Notes under the pieces: model-generated
What the model saw: only the letters and a program-made list of their open reading frames with translations
What the model was told of the DNA's origin: nothing
Database searches by the model: none
Assembly: GCA_016763355.1 (NCBI GenBank)
Contig: JAESTY010000257.1
Location: 1-16,885 of the forward strand
Direction: 5' to 3'
Length of the DNA stretch: 16,885 nucleotides
Source of the DNA: Immundisolibacteraceae bacterium
Lineage (GTDB): Bacteria > Pseudomonadota > Gammaproteobacteria > Immundisolibacterales > Immundisolibacteraceae
Shown: positions 7,857-15,231 of the stretch, one piece after another
How the letters are laid out: each line of letters opens with the position of its first letter
Numbering within the stretch: position 1 is the stretch's first letter
Made by a program: the position numbers and the translations under genes

Positions 7857-8924
7857 TTATTCAAATGCCGGTCTAACCTCTTTGGCAAACCGCTCCTGGG
7901 TGCGACGAGCCAGTTGGCGGTCGAGCCCACCGTAAGCGCTGATGATGCAGAACTCGTCAAAACCGACTTCATCATGAAAATCGGCTAGCTGCTGGGTGAC
8001 CGAATCAGCAGTACCGACAAACGCCAATCCTGAATCGATGATGTCATCGGCGTTCATCTTGCCTAGTTCAAGCATGGCATCGGAGGCATAAAACTGATAG
8101 CCACCTTCGATTAGTGATTGTTTGGTGGCATCGTCCTGCAGGGTGGCCATGGCTTCGTTGGCGAGACTGAAGAATTTTTGCACCGCATCACTGGCTTCAC
8201 GGCGGGCGGTGTCCATGTCGTCGGCGATATAGACTACCCGTGAGTAGCCAATATAGGGGTCCTGGTTGTGGGCTTTGCAGGCCTCAAGATAGATATCTCG
8301 GCCGGGTCGAAAGGCCTCAAAGGGTGCGATGCCGCCGAGGAAGATTCCCCAGCCATGTTCGCCGGCAATGGTAAAAGCTGAGCCGCTGGTGCCGGTCATG
8401 AACATTTTCGGGTAGGGCTGTTGTATCGGTTTGGGCACCACCGAGACATCTTCTACCGAATAATAATCTCCCTGGTACGAAAATTTGTCCTCAGTCCAGG
8501 CTTTGACCAGTATTTCCATCGACTCTTTATAACGACCGGGACTCTCTTTATGAGCAATGCTGGCCGGGTTATAGAGCCAGCCGTGGCCACGACCAATGCC
8601 GCATTCGATGCGACCTTTGGTGAGAATGTCTGCCATGGCTATTTCGCCGGCCAGAATCATTGGATTGTGCAGCGGCAAGGTGTGACAGACAGTACGGAAA
8701 CGGATGTTCTCGGTGGTTTGGGCCACCGCGCTGAACAGGGCTAGTGGATTGGCGGAAATGCTGAAGTTTTCGAAAAAATGGTGTTCGATTAAGCAGTAGT
8801 ATTCGTAGCCGAGTTGATCGGCCTGCTCGATTAGATCGATGACTTCCCAGGTGGTATCGAAATTGTCCGCACCCGGTACATTCTGTAGATCGCAATAGAC
8901 CCCAAATCGAATCGGCTTAGCCAT
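7857..8924 (-). CDS. LLM-class (bacterial-luciferase-like) flavin-dependent monooxygenase
   Basis: A 355-residue TIM-barrel flavoprotein that uses reduced flavin supplied by a separate reductase. Seen: an N-terminal FGVYCDLQN strand (7-15), LGYEYYCLIEHHFFE (38-52) with the luciferase-family EHH, NPLALFSAVAQTTENIRF (59-76), PLHNPMILAGEIAMADIL (84-101) and GRIECGIGRGHG (104-115). Length and motifs fit the short luciferase/alkanal group, not the longer NtaA/SnaA/DszA group. The superfamily cleaves C-S bonds (SsuD, SfnG, DszA) and oxidises aldehydes, so C-S cleavage is plausible given the DszB-like gene across the divergent gap, but unproven. The start is supported by the purine-rich RBS AAGGGAGAGGAG directly upstream. 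No flavin reductase is in the window. Confidence 0.9.
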   Translation of the reverse strand: MAKPIRFGVYCDLQNVPGADNFDTTWEVIDLIEQADQLGYEYYCLIEHHFFENFSISANPLALFSAVAQTTENIRFRTVCHTLPLHNPMILAGEIAMADILTKGRIECGIGRGHGWLYNPASIAHKESPGRYKESMEILVKAWTEDKFSYQGDYYSVEDVSVVPKPIQQPYPKMFMTGTSGSAFTIAGEHGWGIFLGGIAPFEAFRPGRDIYLEACKAHNQDPYIGYSRVVYIADDMDTARREASDAVQKFFSLANEAMATLQDDATKQSLIEGGYQFYASDAMLELGKMNADDIIDSGLAFVGTADSVTQQLADFHDEVGFDEFCIISAYGGLDRQLARRTQERFAKEVRPAFE

Positions 8925-9291
8925 GCTCCTCTCCCTTGCTGGTTTCTCAGATTAACCTTAATGCTGAGCTTACAGGCTATTGGCTGCGCGGTGGCGTTAA
9001 TTTTTAGCGTGTTTTTAGCTAGTCATAATTAGCCGTTATGCCGGCGGTTACGATGCTGGAGTCATGTACAGAATTAGCAGGCGGTAGCAAGTTTTTTCAG
9101 CAGATAATCCCTTAAAAATCCTGGCTATAACTTGGGGCATTGGCAGGGTAGAATCGCAGGCAATGCGCATTATTCTATTCGCTTATTTTGATAGCCTTTA
9201 TTGGAATTAGGTATTGGAATTAGGTATTGAAATTAGTGCTGGAATCAAATATCGAAACCTGGCTTCCAAGGGAGTCGTTTAGAGGCTACCA
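8925..9291. other. Divergent regulatory region between LLM and DszB-like genes
   Basis: No gene is supported in these 367 bases. The region is AT-richer than its flanks and should hold promoters for both directions. Seen: two copies of TTTTTAGC about 11 bases apart (9001-9020), a TATAAC element at 9126-9131 without a good -35 partner, TTGATA at 9188-9193, and the 13-base tandem repeat listed separately. The RBS AGAGG (9281-9285) for the plus-strand gene is at the right end. None of the promoter elements is strong enough to call alone. Confidence 0.45.
9201..9251 (+). repeat. 13-bp tandem repeat upstream of the DszB-like gene
   Basis: Two perfect head-to-tail copies of TTGGAATTAGGTA (9201-9213 and 9214-9226) are followed by a degenerate third (from 9227, TTGAAATTAG) and a weaker fourth (from 9239, CTGGAATCAAATA). 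They end about 40 bases before the desulfinase-like start. Period and position suit a multi-site operator or slipped-strand duplications; no regulator gene is present to match them. Confidence 0.7.
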
Positions 9292-10350
9292 ATGAAAGAG
9301 TGTTATTACAGTAACTGTCGGGTTCCCAACGCTTTTATTATCGCTATTCGGGTGTTTGAACAGGAACTGGCAGACCGTGGTGTTCATTTCAGTTTGCTGC
9401 CAAGCTCGAATTCTTCGACCCATTTTGCCGGTGATCTGGATGCCTACTTTCGCCTCGGTGGAGAAATTCCGCCGCTGATCACCCAGGGCTTGCGAGCCCC
9501 TGGCAGTATTACCCTGATTGGCCTGACCCGGTTAAGGGGCATGCAGGGCATGTTTGTTAAAACCGATAGCGAAATTTTTAGTCCGGCTGACCTGAAGGGC
9601 AAACGCATTGCCATGGCCTACAACTCGCGCATGCTGCTCGATGGTTTTGACCGAGCAGCCCACCTGGCGATGAATCCATGGGATCAGACCATGGTTGGGC
9701 TGGGTATGTGGGAGCTGCGCTGTATTCAGAGTACCCTGGCGCTGGCCGGACTCACCACCGATGATGTTGAACTGGTTGCAGTGAAAAATCCCTGGTCAAT
9801 TACGCTGGAGGAGGCCGAAGCGGCTACCACTCATTCTCCTCGTGACCTGTTTAAAAACACTTCTACCGCTGAAGGTAATCCCCAGGTAGCAGCGCTGCTC
9901 AGCGGTGATATTGATGCTATGTTTTCGTTTCTGCCTTACGCAGCAGAGCTTGCTCAGCGTGGTGAAGCGCGCATTGTTCGCAACCTGGTAGCGCGCACCG
10001 AAGATGACTATATGAGCACTTTTGGGGTCAGTACTGCGCTGGTTAAAAATCATCCGGAAGTGGTGCAGGCGGTGATGGATGTGACTAACATGGCGGCAAA
10101 GTGGGCAGCGGATCACCCTTATGAAACCGCAGAAATTCACGCCGAAAACTTACGAGTGAGTCCAGAATCCTTCTGGATCGCTTACGGTCCCAAATACCAC
10201 AAACATCTGACCCCAAGTCTGGGCCCAAAAGATATGGCAACGCTGACGCAGACCCAGGATTTTCTGGTCAGTCACAAGGTACTGGATAACCCGGTTAACC
10301 TGGCCGAGTGGAGCGACGATCGCTTTATTAATCAAACCCTGGCTGGCTGA
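9292..10350 (+). CDS. DszB-like sulfinate desulfinase (periplasmic-binding-protein fold enzyme)
   Basis: 352 residues, colinear with DszB (about 365), which hydrolyses 2'-hydroxybiphenyl-2-sulfinate to hydroxybiphenyl and sulfite. Recalled matches: YYSNCRVPNA (5-14; DszB YSNCPVPNA), STHF (42-45), AYFRLGGEIPP (51-61; AYTRFGGEIPP), GLRAPG (65-70), NPWDQTMVGLGMWELR (DPWRQTLVALGSWEAR), SGDIDAMFSFLPYAAEL and LTQTQDFL. The catalytic residues Cys27, His60 and Arg70 of DszB correspond to Cys9, His44 and Arg54, with the same His-to-Arg spacing of ten. There is no signal peptide, which fits a cytoplasmic enzyme and argues against a solute-binding protein. The start is fixed: a TAG at 9280-9282 is in frame just upstream and AGAGG lies at 9281-9285. 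The next gene begins 14 bases after the stop. Natural substrate unknown; an aryl sulfinate is the simplest guess. Confidence 0.85.
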   Translation: MKECYYSNCRVPNAFIIAIRVFEQELADRGVHFSLLPSSNSSTHFAGDLDAYFRLGGEIPPLITQGLRAPGSITLIGLTRLRGMQGMFVKTDSEIFSPADLKGKRIAMAYNSRMLLDGFDRAAHLAMNPWDQTMVGLGMWELRCIQSTLALAGLTTDDVELVAVKNPWSITLEEAEAATTHSPRDLFKNTSTAEGNPQVAALLSGDIDAMFSFLPYAAELAQRGEARIVRNLVARTEDDYMSTFGVSTALVKNHPEVVQAVMDVTNMAAKWAADHPYETAEIHAENLRVSPESFWIAYGPKYHKHLTPSLGPKDMATLTQTQDFLVSHKVLDNPVNLAEWSDDRFINQTLAG

Positions 10351-10364
10351 GGTAAGTATTCAAC

Positions 10365-11330
10365 ATGGCTAAACTGACTTATCCCACGGCTGGCCGTTAC
10401 GATACTAAATACCTGCTGGATGGCACTGTGCCGGTGTCAGGGTTTGAACTGGAATTTCTGGGCATGGGCGTGCTGCCCTGGCCGCTGTTTCGTGACATGG
10501 TCACCAAACTTTCCTATGACATCGCTGAACAGGCTATTTCCCACTATTTAATTGCCCTGGACCAGGGCAAGCCGCTGACGGCAATTCCGGTGTTTCCAAG
10601 TCGGTTTTTCCCCCAATTAGGTATCACGGTAAATAAAGATTCTGGCATCAACAGCCCGGCTGATCTGGCAGGTAAGCGAGTTGCGGTGTGTGGCTTTGGA
10701 TACAACCCGGCGGCCTGGATGCGCGGTATTCTGGAAAATTATTACCAGGTCGCGGTGAAGGATATTATCTGGGTGGTTGATGGCGATAACCCATTTCTGC
10801 AAGGGCTGAATTACCGGCCTGCCGAGGGTTATATCATCGAGACCATCGATGGCTTCACCAATGAATTAATGACCGAAAAAGGTGTGCACCAGGTGGCGGC
10901 GCTTGAAGATGGTCGAATTGATGCGCTGATCGCCCCCGGTGGCGGTGCGCCAACTGATGGCAACACCCGCCGGTTGTTTGATAATCCTAAACAGGAACTG
11001 AATGAGTTTGTGGCCACCACGGGTATTTATCCGATCAACACGGTGATGACGCTTCGTCAAAGTACGGTTGATGCCAATCCAGGTTTGCCAGCAGCCCTGA
11101 TGAATGCCTTTAATAAAGTCCGTGGTCTGTATCATGACGAGTTGGCCGCGGCCGATGGTCCGGGTGATCACATGGGTGTGAGCACTGCTGAGTTGAGCGA
11201 TATGGGTGTGTTTCCGGATCAATATGGTATCGAGGCTAATCGCACCAGCATCGAGGCGATTATCGGCTACTGTTATCAACAGGGATTGATTCGCACCGAG
11301 TTTGCGGTTGAAGAGATTTTTTGTATTTAG
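10365..11330 (+). CDS. 4,5-dihydroxyphthalate-decarboxylase-like protein (periplasmic-binding-protein fold)
   Basis: A 321-residue cytoplasmic protein without signal peptide. It resembles the Pht5 family, which decarboxylates 4,5-dihydroxyphthalate to protocatechuate on a type-2 periplasmic-binding fold. Seen: FDV-type SYDIAEQAISHYLIALDQG (50-68), IPVFPSRFFPQLGITVN (74-90), a hallmark stretch of that family, SPADLAGKRVAV (97-108), AAWMRGILENYY (116-127), TTGIYPINTVM (218-228), YGIEANRTSIEAI (287-299) and VEEIFCI at the end. It follows the desulfinase-like gene by 14 bases with an RBS-like GAGG at that gene's stop, so the two are probably cotranscribed. A decarboxylase acting on a dihydroxylated aromatic acid from the nearby Rieske dioxygenase would fit, but a different C-C or C-S reaction cannot be excluded. 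Confidence 0.82.
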   Translation: MAKLTYPTAGRYDTKYLLDGTVPVSGFELEFLGMGVLPWPLFRDMVTKLSYDIAEQAISHYLIALDQGKPLTAIPVFPSRFFPQLGITVNKDSGINSPADLAGKRVAVCGFGYNPAAWMRGILENYYQVAVKDIIWVVDGDNPFLQGLNYRPAEGYIIETIDGFTNELMTEKGVHQVAALEDGRIDALIAPGGGAPTDGNTRRLFDNPKQELNEFVATTGIYPINTVMTLRQSTVDANPGLPAALMNAFNKVRGLYHDELAAADGPGDHMGVSTAELSDMGVFPDQYGIEANRTSIEAIIGYCYQQGLIRTEFAVEEIFCI

Positions 11331-11348
11331 TTTGTTTTGCGGCGTTAA

Positions 11349-11376
11349 TTGATTTGCGTAAATAGCACCGTATATT
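11349..11376 (+). promoter_or_regulatory. Candidate sigma-70 promoter upstream of the deiodinase-like gene
   Basis: TTGATT (11349-11354) and TATATT (11371-11376) are separated by 16 bases in an AT-rich 83-base gap and would start transcription near 11383, about 30 bases before the ATG at 11414. The -35 matches four of six consensus bases and the -10 five of six. This would give the downstream genes their own promoter in addition to read-through from the desulfinase-like gene. Confidence 0.35.
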
Positions 11377-11413
11377 TGTTATTCATATAAATGACGTTTC
11401 TTAGGAGGATTCC

Positions 11414-12211
11414 ATGGCTGAAATGACCGAAGCAGAAAACGCGTATAACCATCCACCGATGCCAGAAGGACCAATGAACCTGTGGGTTGGCGGTGTTGGT
11501 GCCGTGCCTGAACTGCTAGGCCAGCTGGCCGAAGGCTTTCGCCAGATGGTGCCCCTGGGTAGTGAAGCACCGGATTTTACCGGCGAGCTGCTTGCCGGCG
11601 GTGACTACAGCCTGTCAGCCAGCAAAGGTAACAAGCCGGTCTGTATCTTGTTTGCCAGCATCAGTGATCCACCAATCATCAGCAATCTGGATACCACCCC
11701 GGTATCGCTGAATGGTCTATATAAAGAGTATGGTGACAAGGTTGATTTCGTCATGGTTTATACCCGCGAAGCCCACCCCGGATCTGGTACACCACCGCAC
11801 ACCAGTATCGAAGATAAGCGCGGTCGTGCCCAGCAGATGGTCGATCAGGAAAATGTCAAAATGCCGGTGTTGATCGACGCCCTCGACGGCCCGATCCATC
11901 AGCGTTACACAATGATGCCTAACTCGGTTTATGTGATTAACCGGGGCGGCATTGTGGCCGGTAAATCCCTGTTATTAGATTCAACTGTAGTTGGTGAAAT
12001 GCTCAACGACGTACTTACCTGGGATGCGCTGGATGACGGCGAAACCGTGGTGAAGAAGTCTTATCACGAACGCATTCACGTTTGCCGTGCGCCCTATGAC
12101 GAAGCTGGCCGGGCAAAAGAGTGTGCCGCGCTAGAAGCCAGTGGCCCTGAAATGGTCGAGGCCATTAAAGCCATGGCAGGCTTTGATCCCTTCACCTGGA
12201 AAAAAGCCTGA
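11414..12211 (+). CDS. Iodothyronine-deiodinase/peroxiredoxin-like thioredoxin-fold protein with no active-site Cys or Sec
   Basis: A 265-residue protein with no signal peptide. Residues about 48-185 match the thioredoxin fold of the deiodinase family: GSEAPDF (49-55), PVCILFASISDPPI (75-88), LNGLYKEYGDKVDFVMVY (99-116), REAHPGSG (118-125), VKMPVLIDALDGPIHQRY (148-165) and NSVYVINRGGIV (170-181). Aligned without gaps to the family motif GSCTUPPF, the selenocysteine position is Asp85 (GAT codon, so not recoded TGA) and the other cysteine is Ile83. Both redox residues are therefore gone, and Cys77 lies elsewhere in the strand. The C-terminal part (186-265), which carries Cys224 and Cys237, I do not recognise. 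The start follows TAGGAGG by five bases, and the Rieske alpha gene begins 30 bases downstream. A structural or repurposed role beside the dioxygenase is inference. Confidence 0.75.
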   Translation: MAEMTEAENAYNHPPMPEGPMNLWVGGVGAVPELLGQLAEGFRQMVPLGSEAPDFTGELLAGGDYSLSASKGNKPVCILFASISDPPIISNLDTTPVSLNGLYKEYGDKVDFVMVYTREAHPGSGTPPHTSIEDKRGRAQQMVDQENVKMPVLIDALDGPIHQRYTMMPNSVYVINRGGIVAGKSLLLDSTVVGEMLNDVLTWDALDDGETVVKKSYHERIHVCRAPYDEAGRAKECAALEASGPEMVEAIKAMAGFDPFTWKKA

Positions 12212-12241
12212 TTCAAATTTAATACCTGGAGTGCTGAGCAG

Positions 12242-13384
12242 ATGAAAACTATCGACGAAGCCATACGATTACGTCCGGACGGTTTTACCGACCGCAGTAT
12301 CTACACCGACCCGGCCATTCTGGAACAGGAAATCGAGAGGATTTTCAAAAAGGCCTGGGTGCTGATTGGTCACGAAACCGAAATTCCTGAGCCCGGTGAC
12401 TATGTGCGCAAAACCATCGCTGGTCAGCCACTAATTCAGGTGCGTGGTAACGACGGGACTGTGCGTGTGGTCTATAACACCTGCCGGCATCGCGCCAGTC
12501 TGGTTGCGATAGAAGAAGAAGGTAATTGCGCCAAAACCAACTTTAAATGCCCCTACCATGGTTTTGAATATAGCGCGGATACCGATTTAGTTAAGGTGCC
12601 TAAACAAGAAGCCTACGGCGAATGGTTCCAAAAGGAAGAGTTTGGTCTGGTCGAACTGGCTAAGGTTGAAATCTACAACAGCATGATTTTTGGCAGCTTC
12701 AATCCGGACGCCCCGACCCTGAAAGAATATCTCGGCCCGGCCCTGGATTTTATGCACTACGCCACCTATGGCGACGGTGAGGGACTGGAGATGGTCGATA
12801 CCTATAAATACGACATCGCCGGCAACTGGAAACTAATGATCGACAACACCATGGACGGCTACCACGTGCCCTATGTCCACGGTGGCATGTTCGAGCAGTT
12901 TGGCATCAGTGCTGACGACGGCCTCGATGGTATTGCCCGCACCCTGGGTCATCATGGCGCTATCGATTGGGAAGAAAGCCGGCCCATGGCCGAGCGCACC
13001 ACCAATCGCTATATGGCAATTTTCCCCAACATTACCGTGCACTACAACGCCAGCGGCGATATGTTTGCGATTCGCCAGATTGAACCGATTGATGCCAACA
13101 ACATGCAGTTGACCATGTGGTTGCTAGCGCCCAAATCGACCAATAATCGGCAAATGAATGAACGTCGCGCAGCGGCATTTACCATGACCTGGGGACCCGG
13201 CGGCCTGTTTGGAGCCGACGATGCTCGTCAACTCGAATGGGTGCAACAGGGTTTACAAGCCGATTGTGGCGCACCGATTCTGGCGGCCAGAGGCCTCGAA
13301 AATGGCGATGAAGACCATTGGGAAAGTGAGCAGTCGATGCGCGGGTTTCGTATCGGTTGGCAACATTACATGAGCCAGGACTAA
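12242..13384 (+). CDS. Rieske non-heme iron ring-hydroxylating dioxygenase, large (alpha) subunit
   Basis: 380 residues. The N-terminal Rieske [2Fe-2S] domain has CRH (Cys81, His83) and CPYH (Cys103, His106), with 19 residues between His83 and Cys103, two more than I recall for naphthalene dioxygenase. The C-terminal catalytic domain has NWKLMIDNTMDGYHVPYVH (195-213), giving Asp205, His208 and His213 as electron bridge and iron ligands. A GADDARQLEWVQQGL segment (324-338) should supply the third ligand (Asp326 or Asp327). It dihydroxylates or monooxygenates aromatic substrates in the cytoplasm and needs electrons from a ferredoxin and reductase not present here. At 380 residues it is shorter than the 420-460 usual for alpha subunits. 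The beta subunit follows after 22 bases, so this is an alpha-beta type enzyme. Substrate unknown. Confidence 0.93.
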   Translation: MKTIDEAIRLRPDGFTDRSIYTDPAILEQEIERIFKKAWVLIGHETEIPEPGDYVRKTIAGQPLIQVRGNDGTVRVVYNTCRHRASLVAIEEEGNCAKTNFKCPYHGFEYSADTDLVKVPKQEAYGEWFQKEEFGLVELAKVEIYNSMIFGSFNPDAPTLKEYLGPALDFMHYATYGDGEGLEMVDTYKYDIAGNWKLMIDNTMDGYHVPYVHGGMFEQFGISADDGLDGIARTLGHHGAIDWEESRPMAERTTNRYMAIFPNITVHYNASGDMFAIRQIEPIDANNMQLTMWLLAPKSTNNRQMNERRAAAFTMTWGPGGLFGADDARQLEWVQQGLQADCGAPILAARGLENGDEDHWESEQSMRGFRIGWQHYMSQD

Positions 13385-13406
13385 GACCAAGCAGGGAGAC
13401 AAAAAT

Positions 13407-13862
13407 ATGGCCAATTCAGCCCAGCCCAACAGTGCTACCGACCCGGCGATAGACCTGCTTTATCGCTTCGTCGCGGCGCTGGATCAGTTCGATTACGACG
13501 CCGTACTGAGCATGTTTGATAAACCCTCGCGCTATCGGGTGCAGTGTCGTAAGAATTTTGAGCGAGACGGCGTGCTCCACATAGTTAACGACACCGACAT
13601 ACAACTTGGCTTTCGTTTAACCAGCCATCCTGCGCTACGGCTGGAGCCGACGGTACATGTATTGGGTAATCCCAGTGTCAGCCGTAGCGATGGCGATGTG
13701 CAGGTCCGTGCTACCTTCAATATCGACCGCAACAGCAAGCCAACTTTTAGCGGTGAGTATCTGGCCACGGTTAAAGAGTCTGTCGATGGGCCGTTGTTTA
13801 CCGACCTAATGGTGGTGCTCGAAGGTGAAAGCGTGCCCGGCTCGGTGCAGATCCCTATCTAG
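13407..13862 (+). CDS. Ring-hydroxylating dioxygenase small (beta) subunit, SnoaL/NTF2-like fold
   Basis: A 151-residue protein with the cone-shaped alpha+beta fold of dioxygenase beta subunits: an N-terminal helix IDLLYRFVAALDQFDYDAVL (15-34), then beta strands containing YRVQCRKNFERDG (43-55), LRLEPTVHVLGNPSVS and VQVRATFNIDR. It is at the short end for the family (about 160-180 residues). Beta subunits are mainly structural in the alpha3beta3 hexamer. Placement right behind the Rieske alpha gene, with a GGGAGA ribosome binding site, supports the assignment more than residue motifs do. It closes the tightly spaced dioxygenase part of the cluster; a 95-base gap follows. Confidence 0.85.
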   Translation: MANSAQPNSATDPAIDLLYRFVAALDQFDYDAVLSMFDKPSRYRVQCRKNFERDGVLHIVNDTDIQLGFRLTSHPALRLEPTVHVLGNPSVSRSDGDVQVRATFNIDRNSKPTFSGEYLATVKESVDGPLFTDLMVVLEGESVPGSVQIPI

Positions 13863-13957
13863 GGTCCAACTAACCTAAATTTGAGTTTTACTCATTTCTA
13901 ATTGGCAACTGGCGCAGAACCCATGGGTGACGCTGGCGGCCGTATCAGGAGTTTTGC

Positions 13958-15109
13958 ATGAAGTTATTTCCATTCACCGATGCCCAGCAGGCGGTTATCG
14001 ATAAAGTAGAGAAGGTTGCCGCTGGGTTCGCTGAGCGCGCCGCCGAGTACGACGAAAAAGCCTGTATGCCTCAGCAGGACATTCTTGACATGCACGAAGC
14101 CGGCATGTTGTTATCGGCGCTAGAGCCCCAGTACGGTGGTCTCGGCTACGGTGTGCATCAGGATGATCCACTCTGCCTGTTCCTGACCATCGAACATATC
14201 GCCATGGTTAATCCAGCTACTGCGCATTGCTTTCAGGTGCATAACAACTGTGTGCAGATGATTAACAAATTCTGTACTCCAGAGCAGATTAAACGTTTCA
14301 CCGAACCAACTCGTGAGCGTGGCATGTTAATGCCAGCGGCCGGTTCCGAGCCGACTTCACACATCGTTACCGGTGGTATGAGTGCCATGGGTCAGCGGGT
14401 TGATGGTGGCTTTCTGGTCAACGCTACCAAACACTATGTCACCAATGCGCCCGGTTCCGAACTGATGTGGGTGATGGTGAAGGACAGTGAAACCGAGCGC
14501 GATATTATGCTGATGATTCCGGCTGATGATCCCGGCATCACCACCGATGAGAGCTTCTGGGACCCGATTGGTATGCGTGCCTGTGTCAGCCCGCAAATGA
14601 CCTTTAAAGACGTATTTGTGCCCCAGGAAAACCTGATGGGTGGTCCCGGTGATTTCTTTGGTGATAACTGGCTTGGCAAAATTAACCTGGGTTTTACCGC
14701 TACCTATGTAGGTGCCATGCGTGGTATCTATAACTACCTGGTTGAATACATGAAGGGTAAAGGTCGTGGCAGCGATGGTCAGCGTCAGCAATACATCGGT
14801 GAGATGAAAGCGCGCATTGATGCGATACGTTTGTTGCTCTATACCGCCGTGGTGAATTTCAAAGACGATGAGACCGGCGCCATGTTGATGGTCGAGGAGG
14901 CCAAATGGCTGGCTGTTGAATCAGCCAATCGTTTTAACTATCTGCTCGGTCAGGCCGGCGGTTCTACGCTGCTGATGCGTAAACATCCTGTAGAACGGCT
15001 GATGCGTGACCTGCATTTACACATCCTCCATGGTCGTCACTTCCTGACTATGGGTGTGGTCGGCAAAGCCGAACTCGGTGAGCCCTATATGGTTGGCATG
15101 AGTACCTGA
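13958..15109 (+). CDS. Acyl-CoA-dehydrogenase-fold flavoprotein, probable DszC/SfnC-like monooxygenase (paralog 1)
   Basis: 383 residues with the three-part ACAD fold: N-terminal helices (1-120), a beta domain (about 121-235, with GSEPTSH 129-135, NATKHYVTNAPGSELMWVMV 155-174 and IGMRACVSP 204-212) and C-terminal helices. In true ACADs the last domain carries a catalytic Glu in a YEGT-like motif. Here that region reads MRDLHLHILHGRH (349-361), with no Glu. An RDxxxHxxH pattern there resembles the C-terminus of the flavin monooxygenases DszC and SfnC as I recall them, which oxidise sulfur compounds with FMNH2 and O2. A monooxygenase is therefore favoured over a fatty-acid dehydrogenase (inference). 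CAGGAG lies seven bases before the ATG. A 12-codon frame at 13923-13961 overlaps the start. The gene is over half identical by eye to the one at 15301. Confidence 0.85.
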   Translation: MKLFPFTDAQQAVIDKVEKVAAGFAERAAEYDEKACMPQQDILDMHEAGMLLSALEPQYGGLGYGVHQDDPLCLFLTIEHIAMVNPATAHCFQVHNNCVQMINKFCTPEQIKRFTEPTRERGMLMPAAGSEPTSHIVTGGMSAMGQRVDGGFLVNATKHYVTNAPGSELMWVMVKDSETERDIMLMIPADDPGITTDESFWDPIGMRACVSPQMTFKDVFVPQENLMGGPGDFFGDNWLGKINLGFTATYVGAMRGIYNYLVEYMKGKGRGSDGQRQQYIGEMKARIDAIRLLLYTAVVNFKDDETGAMLMVEEAKWLAVESANRFNYLLGQAGGSTLLMRKHPVERLMRDLHLHILHGRHFLTMGVVGKAELGEPYMVGMST

Positions 15110-15186
15110 TGCCCGACTGGCCAGATAAAAAAGTAGGTCAACAACTGGTAAATAGAGAGGTTTATCGGTTGTAAATAATATCGACG

Positions 15187-15231
15187 AATCAGCCATCATT
15201 GCCCCAGGTAATGGTGGCTGATTTGTATTTT
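15187..15231 (+). terminator. Rho-independent terminator-like hairpin between the two flavoprotein paralogs
   Basis: AATCAGCCATCATT (15187-15200) pairs with AATGGTGGCTGATT (15210-15223) over 14 positions with one wobble and a 9-base loop. TTGTATTTT follows. This is the best terminator in the window and sits 78 bases after paralog 1. Paralog 2 therefore probably relies on partial read-through or on a promoter in 15232-15300, where I see no clear one. Confidence 0.7.

Noticed and set aside
9038..9115. 25-residue open frame in the divergent intergenic region
   Set aside because: No ribosome binding site precedes it and the peptide has no recognisable precursor motif such as that of PqqA.
9132..9154. 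Promoter made of TTGGGG (9132) and TAGAAT (9149)
   Set aside because: The spacer is only 11 bases, too short for sigma-70, and no sigma-54 GG/GC pair with correct spacing fits either.
9292..10350. Solute-binding protein of an ABC transporter (SsuA/NMT1-like)
   Set aside because: There is no signal peptide, no permease or ATPase gene beside it, an in-frame stop directly upstream of the start, and DszB active-site motifs are present.
11660..11670. Possible in-frame UGA (selenocysteine) in the deiodinase-like gene
   Set aside because: The TGA seen in AGTGATCC is out of frame; the in-frame codon is GAT (Asp), and no SECIS-like hairpin was evident just downstream.
13923..13961. 12-codon leader frame whose TGA overlaps the ATG of the first flavoprotein gene
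   Set aside because: It has no ribosome binding site of its own and no codon pattern typical of an attenuator peptide; the overlap can arise by chance.
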